Origin: Mesorhizobium waimense
Lineage (GTDB): Bacteria; Pseudomonadota; Alphaproteobacteria; Rhizobiales; Rhizobiaceae
Direction of reading: 5' to 3'
Length of the DNA stretch: 64,000 nt
Assembly (NCBI RefSeq): GCF_003601975.1
Contig: NZ_QZWZ01000013.1
Location: forward strand, 124,001 to 188,000
Shown here: in pieces, positions 17,052-26,374 of the stretch
Numbering within the stretch: position 1 is the stretch's first letter
How the letters are laid out: every line of letters begins with the position of its first letter
Made by a program: the position numbers and the translations under genes
The notes under the pieces: generated by a model
Told to the model about the DNA's origin: nothing
The model's input: the letters and a program-made list of their open reading frames with translations, nothing else
The model's database searches: none

Positions 17052-17924
17052 ATGTCCCGCATTGACCAATCCGATAGATTTGCTCTCGGCGACCACTCCG
17101 TAAAACGGCTTGGGTATGGCGCCATGCAACTCGCCGGCCCCGGCGTCTTCGGCCCGCCCATGGATCGCGACGGGGCGCTGGCCGTGCTACGCGAGGCCGT
17201 CGCATCCGGCGTCAACCACATCGACACCAGCGACTTTTACGGCCCGCATGTGACCAACCAGCTGATCCACGAAGCGCTGTCACCCTACTCCGACGATCTC
17301 GTCATCGTCACCAAGATCGGCGCCCGCCGCGGCACGGACGGCTCATGGCTGCCGGCGTTCTCGCCGGAGGCGCTGACCCAGGCGGTGCACGACAATCTGC
17401 GCAATCTCGGGCTCGACAAGCTCGACGTGGTCAACCTCAGGGTCATGTTCGATACGCATGGTCCCGCCGAAGGCCCGATCGAGGCGCCGCTTACGGTCTT
17501 GGCCGAGCTTCAGCGGCAAGGCCTAGTGAGGCACATTGGACTGAGCAACGTGACGTCGGCGCAGATCGCGGAAGGACGCCGGATCGCCGAGATCGTCTGC
17601 GTGCAGAACCAGTACAATCTGGCGCATCGAGGTGACGACGCCCTGATCGACGACCTCGCCCGCGAGGGCATCGCCTATGTGCCGTTCTTCCCGCTCGGTG
17701 GCTTCAGTCCACTGCAGTCGTCGACCTTGTCGGGCGTCGCGGCGCGCCTCGGTGTCACGCCGATGCAGGTCGCGCTCGCCTGGCTGCTGCGTCGAGCACC
17801 CAACATCCTGCTGATCCCCGGCACGTCGTCCGTCGCGCACCTGCATGAGAACCTCGCAGCAGCCGAACTCGCACTGCCGGAGGATGCGCTGAGAGAATTG
17901 GACGGCGTGGCGATGGCCGCCTGA
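17052..17924 (+). CDS. Aldo/keto reductase family oxidoreductase
   Basis: A 290-aa NADPH-dependent TIM-barrel oxidoreductase, preceded by AAAGGAGAT. The catalytic tetrad is largely visible: Asp and Tyr in HIDTSDFYGP, Lys in VIVTKIG. The usual catalytic His is replaced in VVNLRVMFD (N-L-R where most have H-x-P or N-L-H), as in some YajO/AKR-like members. The C-terminal cofactor segment is LLIPGTSSVAHLHENLAAA. Divergent LysR gene upstream. Confidence 0.88.
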   Translation: MSRIDQSDRFALGDHSVKRLGYGAMQLAGPGVFGPPMDRDGALAVLREAVASGVNHIDTSDFYGPHVTNQLIHEALSPYSDDLVIVTKIGARRGTDGSWLPAFSPEALTQAVHDNLRNLGLDKLDVVNLRVMFDTHGPAEGPIEAPLTVLAELQRQGLVRHIGLSNVTSAQIAEGRRIAEIVCVQNQYNLAHRGDDALIDDLAREGIAYVPFFPLGGFSPLQSSTLSGVAARLGVTPMQVALAWLLRRAPNILLIPGTSSVAHLHENLAAAELALPEDALRELDGVAMAA

Positions 17925-18007
17925 AAGCAATCTTTGCGGGCTGGGCTGTCACCCCACCCGCGCCTGCGGTGCGACCTCCCGGTGGGATGATGGCATCGGC
18001 GTCAGAT

Positions 18008-19069
18008 CTAGTTGATGCTCGCCGTGTTGGCGGGCTCAGCCGGCTTCGCGTCATCGGCATATGGCACACGAAAACCATTGGCCGCCAGCCAGCCGATCGC
18101 CGCCTTGGGCTCGTCGGTCTGGATGATAGTGGCGCCGCGCTCGGCCCAGAAGCCATAGGTCTCAGCTGGCAGGCTGGCCTGCACCGCCAACTCGTCGCCA
18201 CGGCCGCCGGAGAGAAAACCGCCAGGCTTGTTGACGATGGCGTAGGTGTTGGCCCAGATGTGCCAGCCACCCCGCACCGACACGGCGCGCATGCGGGTGC
18301 TGAACAACGGACCGCCGGTCTTGGTCAGCGTCTCGGCCCCTGCCCGCCAGTTGATCAGCTCGATCGCACCAGGCGAAAAGGCCTTGCCGACCTGTTCGGC
18401 GAAGGCTGCGTCATGCACGGCGTCGTCGGCGATGATCGGCATGAACTGGAAGCCGCCGCCGGTCTGAGCCAGGGCCGCCTTGACGCTGTCTATCCGTTGC
18501 TGGTTCCAAAGGTTCTCCTTGACGATCACCTGATCGGCCATGCCGAGATCGCGCGCGACCGCGATCATGCCCGGCAGAGCCTGGACATCGAGCTTGTTGT
18601 CGAGGTTGATCAGGATCCGGTCCTTGGTCGTCATCAGCGTTTCGCGCAGCGTCGAGACCGTTTCGCCGGATACGGCGCCGGTGCCTTCAACGACCAGCCG
18701 GCATTTCCTGAGTTCCGCCAGCGTGTTCTTGACCACCTCACCCTTGCAATTCGTCGTGCGGTCGAGCCAGCTGTCATGCATGACGACGAATTCGCCGTCC
18801 TTCGAACGCCTGATGTCGACCTCGACGATTTCGGCGCCCATGGCGATCGAGCCTTCCACGGCGGCGATCGAATTTTCCGCGTAAAGCGTCTTGCCGGCCT
18901 GCATGCTGCCGGCGCGGTGCGCGGCCACCATCACATGGTCGCGCCACTGGTTGGCGTGCTCGAAGCGGTCAAGGATCTGCCTGGCGCGGGTTTCGCCGGC
19001 CGAGGCGTGGCCGATCGAGACCGCAAGCGCCGCGCTAAGCAGAAGAAGGCTTCGGCAAATAGCCTGCAT
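18008..19069 (-). CDS. Exported glycerophosphodiester phosphodiesterase family protein
   Basis: A 353-aa protein with a signal peptide (MQAICRSLLLLSAALAVSIGHASAG; start chosen for this). The GDPD catalytic elements are HRAG (first His), ENSIAAVEGSIAMGAEIVEVDIRRSKDG (metal Glu/Asp) and VVMHD (second His), so it should hydrolyse glycerophosphodiesters in the periplasm. The C-terminal ~100 residues hold a less conserved domain ending with TIIQTDEPKAAIGWLAANG, typical of the family end. Confidence 0.85.
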   Translation of the reverse strand: MQAICRSLLLLSAALAVSIGHASAGETRARQILDRFEHANQWRDHVMVAAHRAGSMQAGKTLYAENSIAAVEGSIAMGAEIVEVDIRRSKDGEFVVMHDSWLDRTTNCKGEVVKNTLAELRKCRLVVEGTGAVSGETVSTLRETLMTTKDRILINLDNKLDVQALPGMIAVARDLGMADQVIVKENLWNQQRIDSVKAALAQTGGGFQFMPIIADDAVHDAAFAEQVGKAFSPGAIELINWRAGAETLTKTGGPLFSTRMRAVSVRGGWHIWANTYAIVNKPGGFLSGGRGDELAVQASLPAETYGFWAERGATIIQTDEPKAAIGWLAANGFRVPYADDAKPAEPANTASIN

Positions 19070-19164
19070 CGAGAATCGCTCCGTTCCGGATCGGACCCCG
19101 GATAGGCGATGCGCGTGACAGGCCGGTGAACGAAGCCGGCTAGCAGATCGGTGGCGGCAGGGCG

Positions 19165-20379
19165 TCAGATGCGCTTTGCGAGCCGACGGAACCAGGCCAA
19201 AGCCGGCATCTCGACGAAACGCCATGTGAACCAAGAGGCGACGATTGTGGCGATGAGCATGGCAACGATCGCGGCAAAGCCGAGCCATGGCGAGGCGGCG
19301 CCGAAGCCGGTCGCGGCCTCGCCGCGTACGGCGATATCACCGACCAGCCCAAGACCGAGCTTGCGCTCGATCAGCGCGGCGACATTGATCATGCGCGCCT
19401 GCACGAAGATGTGGACCATGTAGATGGAATAGGAGAGCGCACCCAGCGTCAGCATCGGCCGGCTGCGCAGCAAGGCGCTGACCAGCCCACCTTCATGGGC
19501 AAAGAGATAGAGCGCCAGCGCGAAGACGAAGGGCGCCGCGATGCCGGCGTCATTGGTCCCCGCCAGCGAGACGAAGAGGCCGATCGCCGCAATCATCATG
19601 ATCTCGGCCAGTGTCCACGCCAGCCGGGCACGGCTGCCGGCCAGCGACTGTCGCGCCTCCGCAATGGAATCGTGCTGAAACCATGCCAGAAGCGCGCCAA
19701 GCGAAAAGCCGTAAAGGCAGCGGATGAAGCCGAAGTCGAAGGATACGTCCATATGCCTGTTGGAGAAGGCAAGCAGGAACAAAGGTGCGGTGAGCGCGGC
19801 GGCCACGAACCAGATCCAGGCCCGCTGCCCGGCGACGAAGACGACGCCGGCAAACATGAGATAGGCGAAGAACTCGGCCGAGATGCTCCAGCTCGGCGCG
19901 TTCCAACTGAGATGATCATCGAGACCCATGCCTTGCAGCAGAAAGAGATTCGTCACGAGGCTTTTGACGTCGAAGCCGCCGGTGAAGGGTGCGGCGCCCG
20001 TGCCGTGCAATTGCGGCAGCAGCAGCCGCAGTATCTCGAAAGCGGCAAAGGCCGCGAGCATCACAAGATGCAGCGGATAGATGCGGCCGAAACGCACCAG
20101 CGCAAAGTGCGCGACTTCGTCCGGCTCGTTCAGCCGGCCGGCGTAGGAGCTGGCGATGACGAAGCCCGACAGCACGAAGAAGAAATCGACGAACAGATAG
20201 GAAGCGCCGACGAAGGCGCTTTGCGAAATCATCGAGCTGGTCGGGAAGTGGAACAGCGCCACCAGCAGCGCGCAGATGCCGCGCCAGGAATCGAGCACCA
20301 GGAAGCGCTCGCCCGCTTTCGTGCCGGTCCGGGTCGCCGCGGGAACATGGACTGGATTGAGAAAGGCGGTCTGCGTCAT
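19165..20379 (-). CDS. Acyltransferase 3 family membrane protein
   Basis: A 404-aa integral membrane O-acyltransferase. The first conserved block is LDSWRGICALLVALFHF (R and H of the family active site), then FFFVLSGFVIASSY and VRFGRIYPLHLV. Ten hydrophobic helices can be counted. Such enzymes (OafA/NodX/ExoZ type) acetylate exported or surface polysaccharides. The start at 20379 (MTQTAFLNP) avoids the upstream shadow. An EPS locus occurs 5 kb away, but a link is only inferred. Confidence 0.88.
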   Translation of the reverse strand: MTQTAFLNPVHVPAATRTGTKAGERFLVLDSWRGICALLVALFHFPTSSMISQSAFVGASYLFVDFFFVLSGFVIASSYAGRLNEPDEVAHFALVRFGRIYPLHLVMLAAFAAFEILRLLLPQLHGTGAAPFTGGFDVKSLVTNLFLLQGMGLDDHLSWNAPSWSISAEFFAYLMFAGVVFVAGQRAWIWFVAAALTAPLFLLAFSNRHMDVSFDFGFIRCLYGFSLGALLAWFQHDSIAEARQSLAGSRARLAWTLAEIMMIAAIGLFVSLAGTNDAGIAAPFVFALALYLFAHEGGLVSALLRSRPMLTLGALSYSIYMVHIFVQARMINVAALIERKLGLGLVGDIAVRGEAATGFGAASPWLGFAAIVAMLIATIVASWFTWRFVEMPALAWFRRLAKRI

Positions 20380-20501
20380 GATGATACAAATCCTGTGCTG
20401 CCATGGCACTCACCGAGCGCCATTCCGTCTCCCCAAGCTGTGACTGGCATGTTGCGTGCCGGTTCTGTAGTTGTGGCAGCCCGACAAACCGAGGATCCGT
20501 A

Positions 20502-21503
20502 ATGGCGAACCAGAACATCGACCACGCCTTCACCGCCCGCTCCAAGACGGGCGCATCCTTCGAGCCGACCTATGCCGGCGCGCTGTCGTTCATGCGACGC
20601 AAATACACGAAGGACGTGAAGGGCGCGGACGCTGTGGTGTGGGGCATTCCCTTCGACGCCGCCGTCACCAACCGGCCCGGTGCGCGATTCGGATCGCAGG
20701 CGATCCGCCGCGCATCGACCATCCTCGACAACGACCCGCAATATCCGTTCTCGCGCGACCTGTTCGAGCATCTGGCGGTCGTCGACTATGGCGATTGCCT
20801 GCTCGACAGCGGCAACCACCAGAAGACGCCCGGCACGATCGAGCGCGAGGCGGCGAAGATCCTGAAATCAGGCGCCTTCCTGTTGTCGCTCGGCGGCGAC
20901 CATTTCGTCACCTGGCCATTGCTCAAGGCGCATGCCGCCATCCATGGACCGCTGGCGCTGGTGCAGTTCGACGCCCATCAGGACACCTGGCCTGATGACG
21001 GCAAGCGCATCGACCACGGTTCGTTCGTCGGCCGCGCAGTGAAGGAAGGCATCATCGACCCCGACCGCTCGATCCAGATCGGCATCCGCACGCATGCGCC
21101 GGATACATTCGGCATCAAGATCCTGTACGGCCACGAGATCGAGGAAATGCGGGCGTCCGACATCGCCTATGCCATCGTCGACCGCACCGGCGGCAGGAAA
21201 ACCTACCTCACCTTCGACATCGACTGCCTCGACCCGGCCTTCGCGCCCGGTACCGGCACGCCGGTCGCCGGCGGTCCCTCCTCGGCGAAGATACTGTCGA
21301 CGCTGCGCCAGCTCGGCCAGATCGATATAGTCGGCGCCGACGTCGTCGAGGTTGCGCCGGCCTACGATCACGCCGATATAACGGCAATCGCCGGTTCGAT
21401 GGTCGCCATGCACTATCTCGGCCTGGTGGCGGAACGAAAGGCGCGTCAGGAAGAGCTGAGCAACGGCAATCATGGCGCAACGAATCACGGTCACGGCATT
21501 TGA
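20502..21503 (+). CDS. speB: Agmatinase (ureohydrolase family)
   Basis: A 333-aa manganese enzyme that converts agmatine to putrescine and urea. All ureohydrolase metal motifs are present: GGDHF, DAHQDT and DIDCLDPAFAPGTGTPVAGG. The start MANQNIDHAFTARS at 20502 is preceded by GAGGATCCGTA. It lies 24 bp upstream of argC on the same strand, giving an arginine/polyamine-related pair. Other ureohydrolases (guanidinobutyrase) cannot be excluded from sequence alone. Confidence 0.88.
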   Translation: MANQNIDHAFTARSKTGASFEPTYAGALSFMRRKYTKDVKGADAVVWGIPFDAAVTNRPGARFGSQAIRRASTILDNDPQYPFSRDLFEHLAVVDYGDCLLDSGNHQKTPGTIEREAAKILKSGAFLLSLGGDHFVTWPLLKAHAAIHGPLALVQFDAHQDTWPDDGKRIDHGSFVGRAVKEGIIDPDRSIQIGIRTHAPDTFGIKILYGHEIEEMRASDIAYAIVDRTGGRKTYLTFDIDCLDPAFAPGTGTPVAGGPSSAKILSTLRQLGQIDIVGADVVEVAPAYDHADITAIAGSMVAMHYLGLVAERKARQEELSNGNHGATNHGHGI

Positions 21504-21527
21504 AATATCAGGGAATTTGATCAGGCA

Positions 21528-22460
21528 ATGAAACCGAAAATCTTCATCGATGGTGAGCACGGCACGACTGGTCTGCAGATCAGGGCGCTGCTTGCCGAGC
21601 GCGGCGACCTCGAGATCATTTCGATCCCCACCGAGCGCCGCAAGGAAACGGCGGCCAGGGCCGAATTCCTCAACGCCGCCGATGTCGCGATCCTGTGCCT
21701 GCCGGACGCAGCCGCCAAGGAAAGCGTTTCGCTGATCGAGAACGACACCACCAGGGTGATCGACGCCTCGACCGCGTTTCGCGTCGCCGAGGGCTGGCAA
21801 TACGGCTTTGCCGAGATGGACAAGGATCAGGCGAAGAAGATCGCTTCGGCGAAGCGCGTCGCCAATCCCGGCTGCTGGCCGCAAGGGCCGATCGCGACGC
21901 TGCGCCCACTGGTGTCGGCTGGCCTGGTGCCGCCGGATTTCCCGGTCACCGTCAATGGCATTTCGGGCTATTCGGGTGGCGGCCGGCCGATGATCGAGGA
22001 CTATGTCGCCAAGGGCGAGGATGCCTCGGAATTCCTGCCCTATGGGTTGACCCTGCAGCATAAGCACGTGCCTGAGCTCAGGACCTATGCGAAGCTGTCG
22101 CATGACCCGATCATGCAGCCGGCAGTCGGCAATTTCGCGCAAGGCATGATCACGGTGGTGCCGCTGCAACTCGGCGGCCTCGACCGCGTGCCGACCGGTG
22201 CCGAACTTCACGCCGCGATCGCCGACCATTACGCGGCGATAGAGGGCGGCGTGGTCGAGGTGGCGCCCTACGCGCATCTGGAGCGCCTGCCGGAGATCGA
22301 TCCGGAAGTCTACAACGGCACCAACCGGATGAAGGTCTATGTCTTCGCCAATGACAACCGGGCCCAGGCGCTGCTCATCGCCGTCTATGACAATCTCGGC
22401 AAGGGCGCCTCGGGTGCCGCCGTGCAGAACATGGACCTGATGCTCGGCATCACGCGTTGA
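21528..22460 (+). CDS. argC: N-acetyl-gamma-glutamyl-phosphate reductase (type 2)
   Basis: A 310-aa NADP-dependent reductase of arginine biosynthesis. It has the type-2 length and pattern: FIDGEHGTTGLQIRALL at the N-terminus, the catalytic cysteine in ANPGCWPQGP, GYSGGGRPMIEDY and the His in KHVPEL. In Rhizobiales argC commonly sits close to rpsI, as here. A kinase-like gene follows after 6 bp. Confidence 0.96.
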   Translation: MKPKIFIDGEHGTTGLQIRALLAERGDLEIISIPTERRKETAARAEFLNAADVAILCLPDAAAKESVSLIENDTTRVIDASTAFRVAEGWQYGFAEMDKDQAKKIASAKRVANPGCWPQGPIATLRPLVSAGLVPPDFPVTVNGISGYSGGGRPMIEDYVAKGEDASEFLPYGLTLQHKHVPELRTYAKLSHDPIMQPAVGNFAQGMITVVPLQLGGLDRVPTGAELHAAIADHYAAIEGGVVEVAPYAHLERLPEIDPEVYNGTNRMKVYVFANDNRAQALLIAVYDNLGKGASGAAVQNMDLMLGITR

Positions 22461-22466
22461 GTGTAG

Positions 22467-23300
22467 ATGCCGGAGTTCCCGCAGCGCTGGAAGGTCAGCG
22501 CGCCTGAACTCATTGCCGAAACCTTTTCCAGCCGCATCTGGAAGGTTTGGCGCGAGGACGGCCAGCCTGCGATCGTCAAGGACCTGAAACCCTTCGACGA
22601 TGTCCAGGACGAGTTGCGCGGCGAGCATTTCCTGGCCTGGCGGCGCGGCGAAGGCGCAGTCCGGCTGCTCGGCCGCGACGGTCACCGCATGCTGCTCGAA
22701 TATGCCGGCGACACCCTGCTGTCGCAGGTGCTGAACAAGCAGGGCGACAACGCCGCCACCGCGATCGCGGCCGAGGTGATGGCAAGGCTGTTCTCGCCGT
22801 CAAAGCACCCTGCCCCGCCGGACCTTCAGCCGCTCAGGGAACGGTTCGTCAGTCTGTTCAAAAAAGCCAGGCACGATCGCGATGCGGGAGACGTGAGCCT
22901 CTATGTCGAGGCGGCCGCCATCGCCGAGCGGCTGCTTGCCGACCCGCATGACATCAGGCCGCTGCATGGCGACCTGCACCACGACAACATCATGTTCGGG
23001 CCACGCGGCTGGCTCGCCTTCGACCCGAAGGGCGCGCTCGGCGACCCCGGCTTCGATGCGGCGAACATGTTCTACAACCCACTAGAGCGCGACGATCTCT
23101 GCCTCGATCCGCACCGTATCGCGCATATGGCCGAAATCTTTGCAAGGACGCTTGGCCAGACCCCGCCCGCCATCCTCGACCACGCCATCGCCTATGGCTG
23201 CCTGTCGGCGGCGTGGCACCACGAGGACGGCAACGCGGTCGACGAGAACCGAGAGCTGTTGATCGCCAGGACGATCCGGACGGTGCGGCGCAATTTCTGA
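22467..23300 (+). CDS. Aminoglycoside 6-phosphotransferase-like kinase (APH(6)/hydroxyurea kinase family)
   Basis: A 277-aa protein-kinase-like phosphotransferase. The catalytic loop is PLHGDLHHDNIMF (Asp base, Asn), the metal Asp lies in LAFDPKGALGDPGFD, and the N-lobe Lys is in AIVKDLKP. The pattern matches the streptomycin 6-phosphotransferase/hydroxyurea resistance family, but chromosomal rhizobial members probably phosphorylate other small molecules. The gene begins 6 bp after argC and may be co-transcribed. Confidence 0.82.
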   Translation: MPEFPQRWKVSAPELIAETFSSRIWKVWREDGQPAIVKDLKPFDDVQDELRGEHFLAWRRGEGAVRLLGRDGHRMLLEYAGDTLLSQVLNKQGDNAATAIAAEVMARLFSPSKHPAPPDLQPLRERFVSLFKKARHDRDAGDVSLYVEAAAIAERLLADPHDIRPLHGDLHHDNIMFGPRGWLAFDPKGALGDPGFDAANMFYNPLERDDLCLDPHRIAHMAEIFARTLGQTPPAILDHAIAYGCLSAAWHHEDGNAVDENRELLIARTIRTVRRNF

Positions 23301-23382
23301 GCGGCTGTCCCACAACACGCTAACCGCCTGTTCACCATGGTGGCCTACAAACGAATCCGGCAATCACAAAGGGATTCGGGGC

Positions 23383-23694
23383 ATGGTCAGCGCGGTTTCA
23401 GGCTCATCTCAGGCGACGCAGATTTCTTCGTCCAGTTCCTCGAACAATGCCTCGCAGGAGGCCGCGCTGGAAAAGCAGATCCAGGCCAAGGAAGAAGAGG
23501 CTAAGACGGTCGAGGACCAGATTCAGGCCACCAAGCTGCAGCAGGAGATCGCCGCGCTGAAGGCCAAGCTCGCCGCACTCAAGGCCGCCGACAAGGCCGC
23601 CCAGCAGGAGCAGTCGCACCCGTCCACCGCTGCCGCCCGGCAGGCTGAGTTCGATGGCGACACGAAGACCACATCGAACGAATTCTGGATGTGA
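23383..23694 (+). CDS. FlxA-like coiled-coil protein
   Basis: A 103-aa soluble protein: a Ser/Asn-rich N-terminus (SSSSSSNNAS), then a long heptad-type coiled coil rich in Glu/Lys/Ala (residues 25-75) and a polar C-terminus. This composition matches the FlxA-like family, which is named for an E. coli flagellar-regulated gene of unknown function. Start and ribosome site (GGGATTCGGGGC) are acceptable. Confidence 0.65.
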   Translation: MVSAVSGSSQATQISSSSSSNNASQEAALEKQIQAKEEEAKTVEDQIQATKLQQEIAALKAKLAALKAADKAAQQEQSHPSTAAARQAEFDGDTKTTSNEFWM

Positions 23695-23717
23695 CCTTCG
23701 AGCCCGGATAACTGGCG

Positions 23718-24809
23718 TCAGGTCCTGACGGCTACCTCGTGGGGTAGCGGATACGCGCCCTTGGTGCCGCGCCAATGCGCGGCGGCAAAACCCAGCAGGA
23801 CAAGCGCAAAACCCTGATGGGTCAGTGCCATGTGCAGCGGCACCTGCATCAGCAGCGTACCGATGCCGATCGAGGCCTGCACCAGGACAATCAGGAACAG
23901 CAACGTCGCACGGCGGGCATGCGTCGTACCTCGCAGGCGGATGCGCGTGGCGATCATGTGCCAGAGCGCGACCACGAAGACCGTATAGGCGCCGAGCCGA
24001 TGGACGAACTGCACCGTCTTCGGGTTCTCGAAGAAATTGCGCCAGGCTGGCTCGAGCAGCAAGAGATCGCCGGGGATCACCTTGCCATCCATCAGCGGCC
24101 ATGTGTTGTAGCTCAGCCCGGCGTCAAGCCCGGCGACCAGCCCGCCGAGATAGATCTGGACCAGCGCCAGAAGCACGATGAAACCGGCCAGCCGCTGTGT
24201 CGAGCGGTCGGCAGCCGGCTCGGAATGCGGAGCAAGCCCACGCGCGACCACCATAGTTGCCGTGAAGATCAATGCTGCCAGCGTTAGATGCGTCGCCAGC
24301 CGGTACTGGCTGACGGAGACGCGGTCGACCAGACCGGACGCCACCATCCACCAGCCGATCGCACCCTGCAGGCCGCCAAGCAGCAGAATGCCGACCAGCT
24401 TTGGCCCCAGGCGGCTCTCGATGCGGCGCGTCGCCCAGAAGAACAGCAGCGGCAGGGCAAAGACCACACCGACACTGCGCGCCAGGATGCGATGCACCCA
24501 TTCCCACCAGAAGATCGACTTGAACGCCTCGATGCTCATGCCCTTGTTGAGCTCGGTGTACTGCGGGATCTGCTGGTAGCGCAGGAACTCTTCCTGCCAC
24601 TCGGCGTCGTTGAGCGGCGGGATGACGCCGTGGATCGGCTGCCATTCGGTGATCGACAGGCCGGACTCGGTAAGCCTGGTGGCGCCGCCGACCAGCACCA
24701 GCGCGACCAGCACCAGAAGCACGACATAGAGCCAGCCGCGCACAAGCGCCCGGTTGTGCAGGTCGCGATCGCGGCCAGCGTAAGGTGCCGCGGCGGTTAT
24801 GGCAGCCAT
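23718..24809 (-). CDS. ctaA: Heme A synthase (COX15/CtaA)
   Basis: A 363-aa inner-membrane oxidase that converts heme O to heme A for cytochrome c oxidase. Family markers are GGATRLTESGLSITEWQPIHGVIPP, WWEWVHRILAR (heme-ligating His in EWVHR), YRLATHLTLA and QFVHRLGAY, with the C-terminal MALTHQGFA. Eight membrane segments are visible. Monocistronic by position. Confidence 0.97.
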   Translation of the reverse strand: MAAITAAAPYAGRDRDLHNRALVRGWLYVVLLVLVALVLVGGATRLTESGLSITEWQPIHGVIPPLNDAEWQEEFLRYQQIPQYTELNKGMSIEAFKSIFWWEWVHRILARSVGVVFALPLLFFWATRRIESRLGPKLVGILLLGGLQGAIGWWMVASGLVDRVSVSQYRLATHLTLAALIFTATMVVARGLAPHSEPAADRSTQRLAGFIVLLALVQIYLGGLVAGLDAGLSYNTWPLMDGKVIPGDLLLLEPAWRNFFENPKTVQFVHRLGAYTVFVVALWHMIATRIRLRGTTHARRATLLFLIVLVQASIGIGTLLMQVPLHMALTHQGFALVLLGFAAAHWRGTKGAYPLPHEVAVRT

Positions 24810-24957
24810 GGGCTCATCCCGGTTGAAGTCGCGGATTGGTGAACCATAGCATGCTTGCTGGCAAGACAGGGCGGCGCGGCACGCCGTCGCGCCACGTCTG
24901 CAAGGTTGCGCGCATCCCCCATTCGGCCTAATCGATACCGGTCAAAGAGAGCGCGAA

Positions 24958-25173
24958 ATGCCCATTCGCCTGAAAAAGCTGATCGGAACCTTCCTGCTGG
25001 TGGCGCTGGTCATCATCTATGCGATGGTGGCGTCGATCGTGGCGGTCGCCCAGCTGTCGGAGTCGGGCCCTCTCGTGCATTTCCTGTTCTTCCTGTTCAG
25101 CGGTCTGCTCTGGGTGCTGCCGGCAATGGGCATCATCAAATGGCTGATCCTGGAGCCCCGGCCGAAGGGCTGA
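24958..25173 (+). CDS. DUF2842 small membrane protein
   Basis: A 71-aa protein with two hydrophobic helices (TFLLVALVIIYAMVASIVAV and FLFSGLLWVLPAMGIIKWL) and a basic start (MPIRLKKLIG), which is the DUF2842 pattern of alphaproteobacteria. It is divergent from ctaA, a common arrangement, but its role is unknown. Confidence 0.85.
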   Translation: MPIRLKKLIGTFLLVALVIIYAMVASIVAVAQLSESGPLVHFLFFLFSGLLWVLPAMGIIKWLILEPRPKG

Positions 25174-25225
25174 CCGCTACTTCCACAAGTGCTGATGTTC
25201 GGGACCGTCCGGTCACGCTGTCGCC

Positions 25226-26284
25226 TCAGATGGTGACGACCATCTTTCCCGCATTGGCCAGCGGCGTCGTCACGCCCGACAGCATGGTGCGGATATGGGC
25301 GAGGCTCTGGTAGCGGCCGTTGACCGAAATGCGCGGCAGCGCGAGCAGGAAGCCGGAATGCTCAGCACGCAGCACGCCATGGCGCGTCGTCACCGCCGAG
25401 GCATAGCCGGCATCGCGGGCAAAGCCGACCTCGCGGCAGCCGACGGCGCTGGCATAGCCATAGGGATAAGCGAGATGGCGCGGCTCCTCGCCCAGTCGCG
25501 TCTGCAGGATCCGCCTGACGTCGCCGATCTCGCGGCGCGCATCGGCCTCCGAAAGTCGCTTCAGATTGACGTGGTTGATGGTATGGGCGCCGATGGTCAC
25601 CAGCGGATGAGTGGCCATGGTGCGGATCTCGTCCCAATTCATGAGCGTGCTCGGTTGCTGGCCGTCCAGCTTGATGCCGTTCATGCGCGCGAATTCGTGC
25701 AGCGCCGCGCGCAGGTCCTCCTCGCGGACCTCCAGCGTCAGCCAGGTATGCAGGCGGTTGTTGGCCTGCAGCTTCTTGCCTCGCGTTGAACAGTCGATCG
25801 TCACCGGGCCATCCGGCGTCGCCAGCGTCAGCCGATCGCGCGCATTGACGATATCCTCGACCACGTCCCACCACAGATCGGCGGCGCCGTCGATCAGCCC
25901 CGGCGCGACATAGATGGTGATCGGCGCGCCGTGTTTTTCCAGCACCGGCAGTGCCTCGGTCATGTTGTCGCGATAGGCATCGTCGGCGGTGATGGTGGCG
26001 AACTGGCCGCCCTTGCCGCCAGCCTTGATGCGCTCGATCGCCTCGTCGAGCGAGACGAAGGCGTAACCGTCTGCCTTCATGTCGGCGATGAGGGCATCGA
26101 GGAAGCCGGGGGCGATGTTGAGATGCCGGTTGACGCCATCGGGCTTCTCCGGCGTCGCGGTGACCCGGTGTAGCATCAGGATGGCGCCGATGCCGCCGAC
26201 AAACGGCTTTGCCAGCGGAGCAAGGCCGGTATAGCGGGCGACGTTGAGCGCCAGTTTCCTGATTGCCTCGCCCCCGTCGATCAT
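25226..26284 (-). CDS. Polysaccharide deacetylase (NodB-homology) family protein
   Basis: A 352-aa carbohydrate esterase 4 family protein at the edge of the exopolysaccharide locus. The metal/catalytic Asp pair is in TITADDAYRDN (an Ala replaces Phe in the usual TFDDG), and the metal histidines are in GAHTINH. The start at 26284 (MIDGGEAIRK) is preceded by AAGGTGAAGGA; the upstream frame lacks a site. It probably removes acetyl groups from the polysaccharide made by the genes at 27.7-34.8 kb. Divergent from the FemAB-like gene. Confidence 0.85.
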   Translation of the reverse strand: MIDGGEAIRKLALNVARYTGLAPLAKPFVGGIGAILMLHRVTATPEKPDGVNRHLNIAPGFLDALIADMKADGYAFVSLDEAIERIKAGGKGGQFATITADDAYRDNMTEALPVLEKHGAPITIYVAPGLIDGAADLWWDVVEDIVNARDRLTLATPDGPVTIDCSTRGKKLQANNRLHTWLTLEVREEDLRAALHEFARMNGIKLDGQQPSTLMNWDEIRTMATHPLVTIGAHTINHVNLKRLSEADARREIGDVRRILQTRLGEEPRHLAYPYGYASAVGCREVGFARDAGYASAVTTRHGVLRAEHSGFLLALPRISVNGRYQSLAHIRTMLSGVTTPLANAGKMVVTI

Positions 26285-26374
26285 TCCTTCACCTTTTGCG
26301 CCTAGGCTCATCCAAGCACGGAATGCGCCCACGCGTACCCCCAATCGGGATGAATACGCCTTAAGGATTGAGGT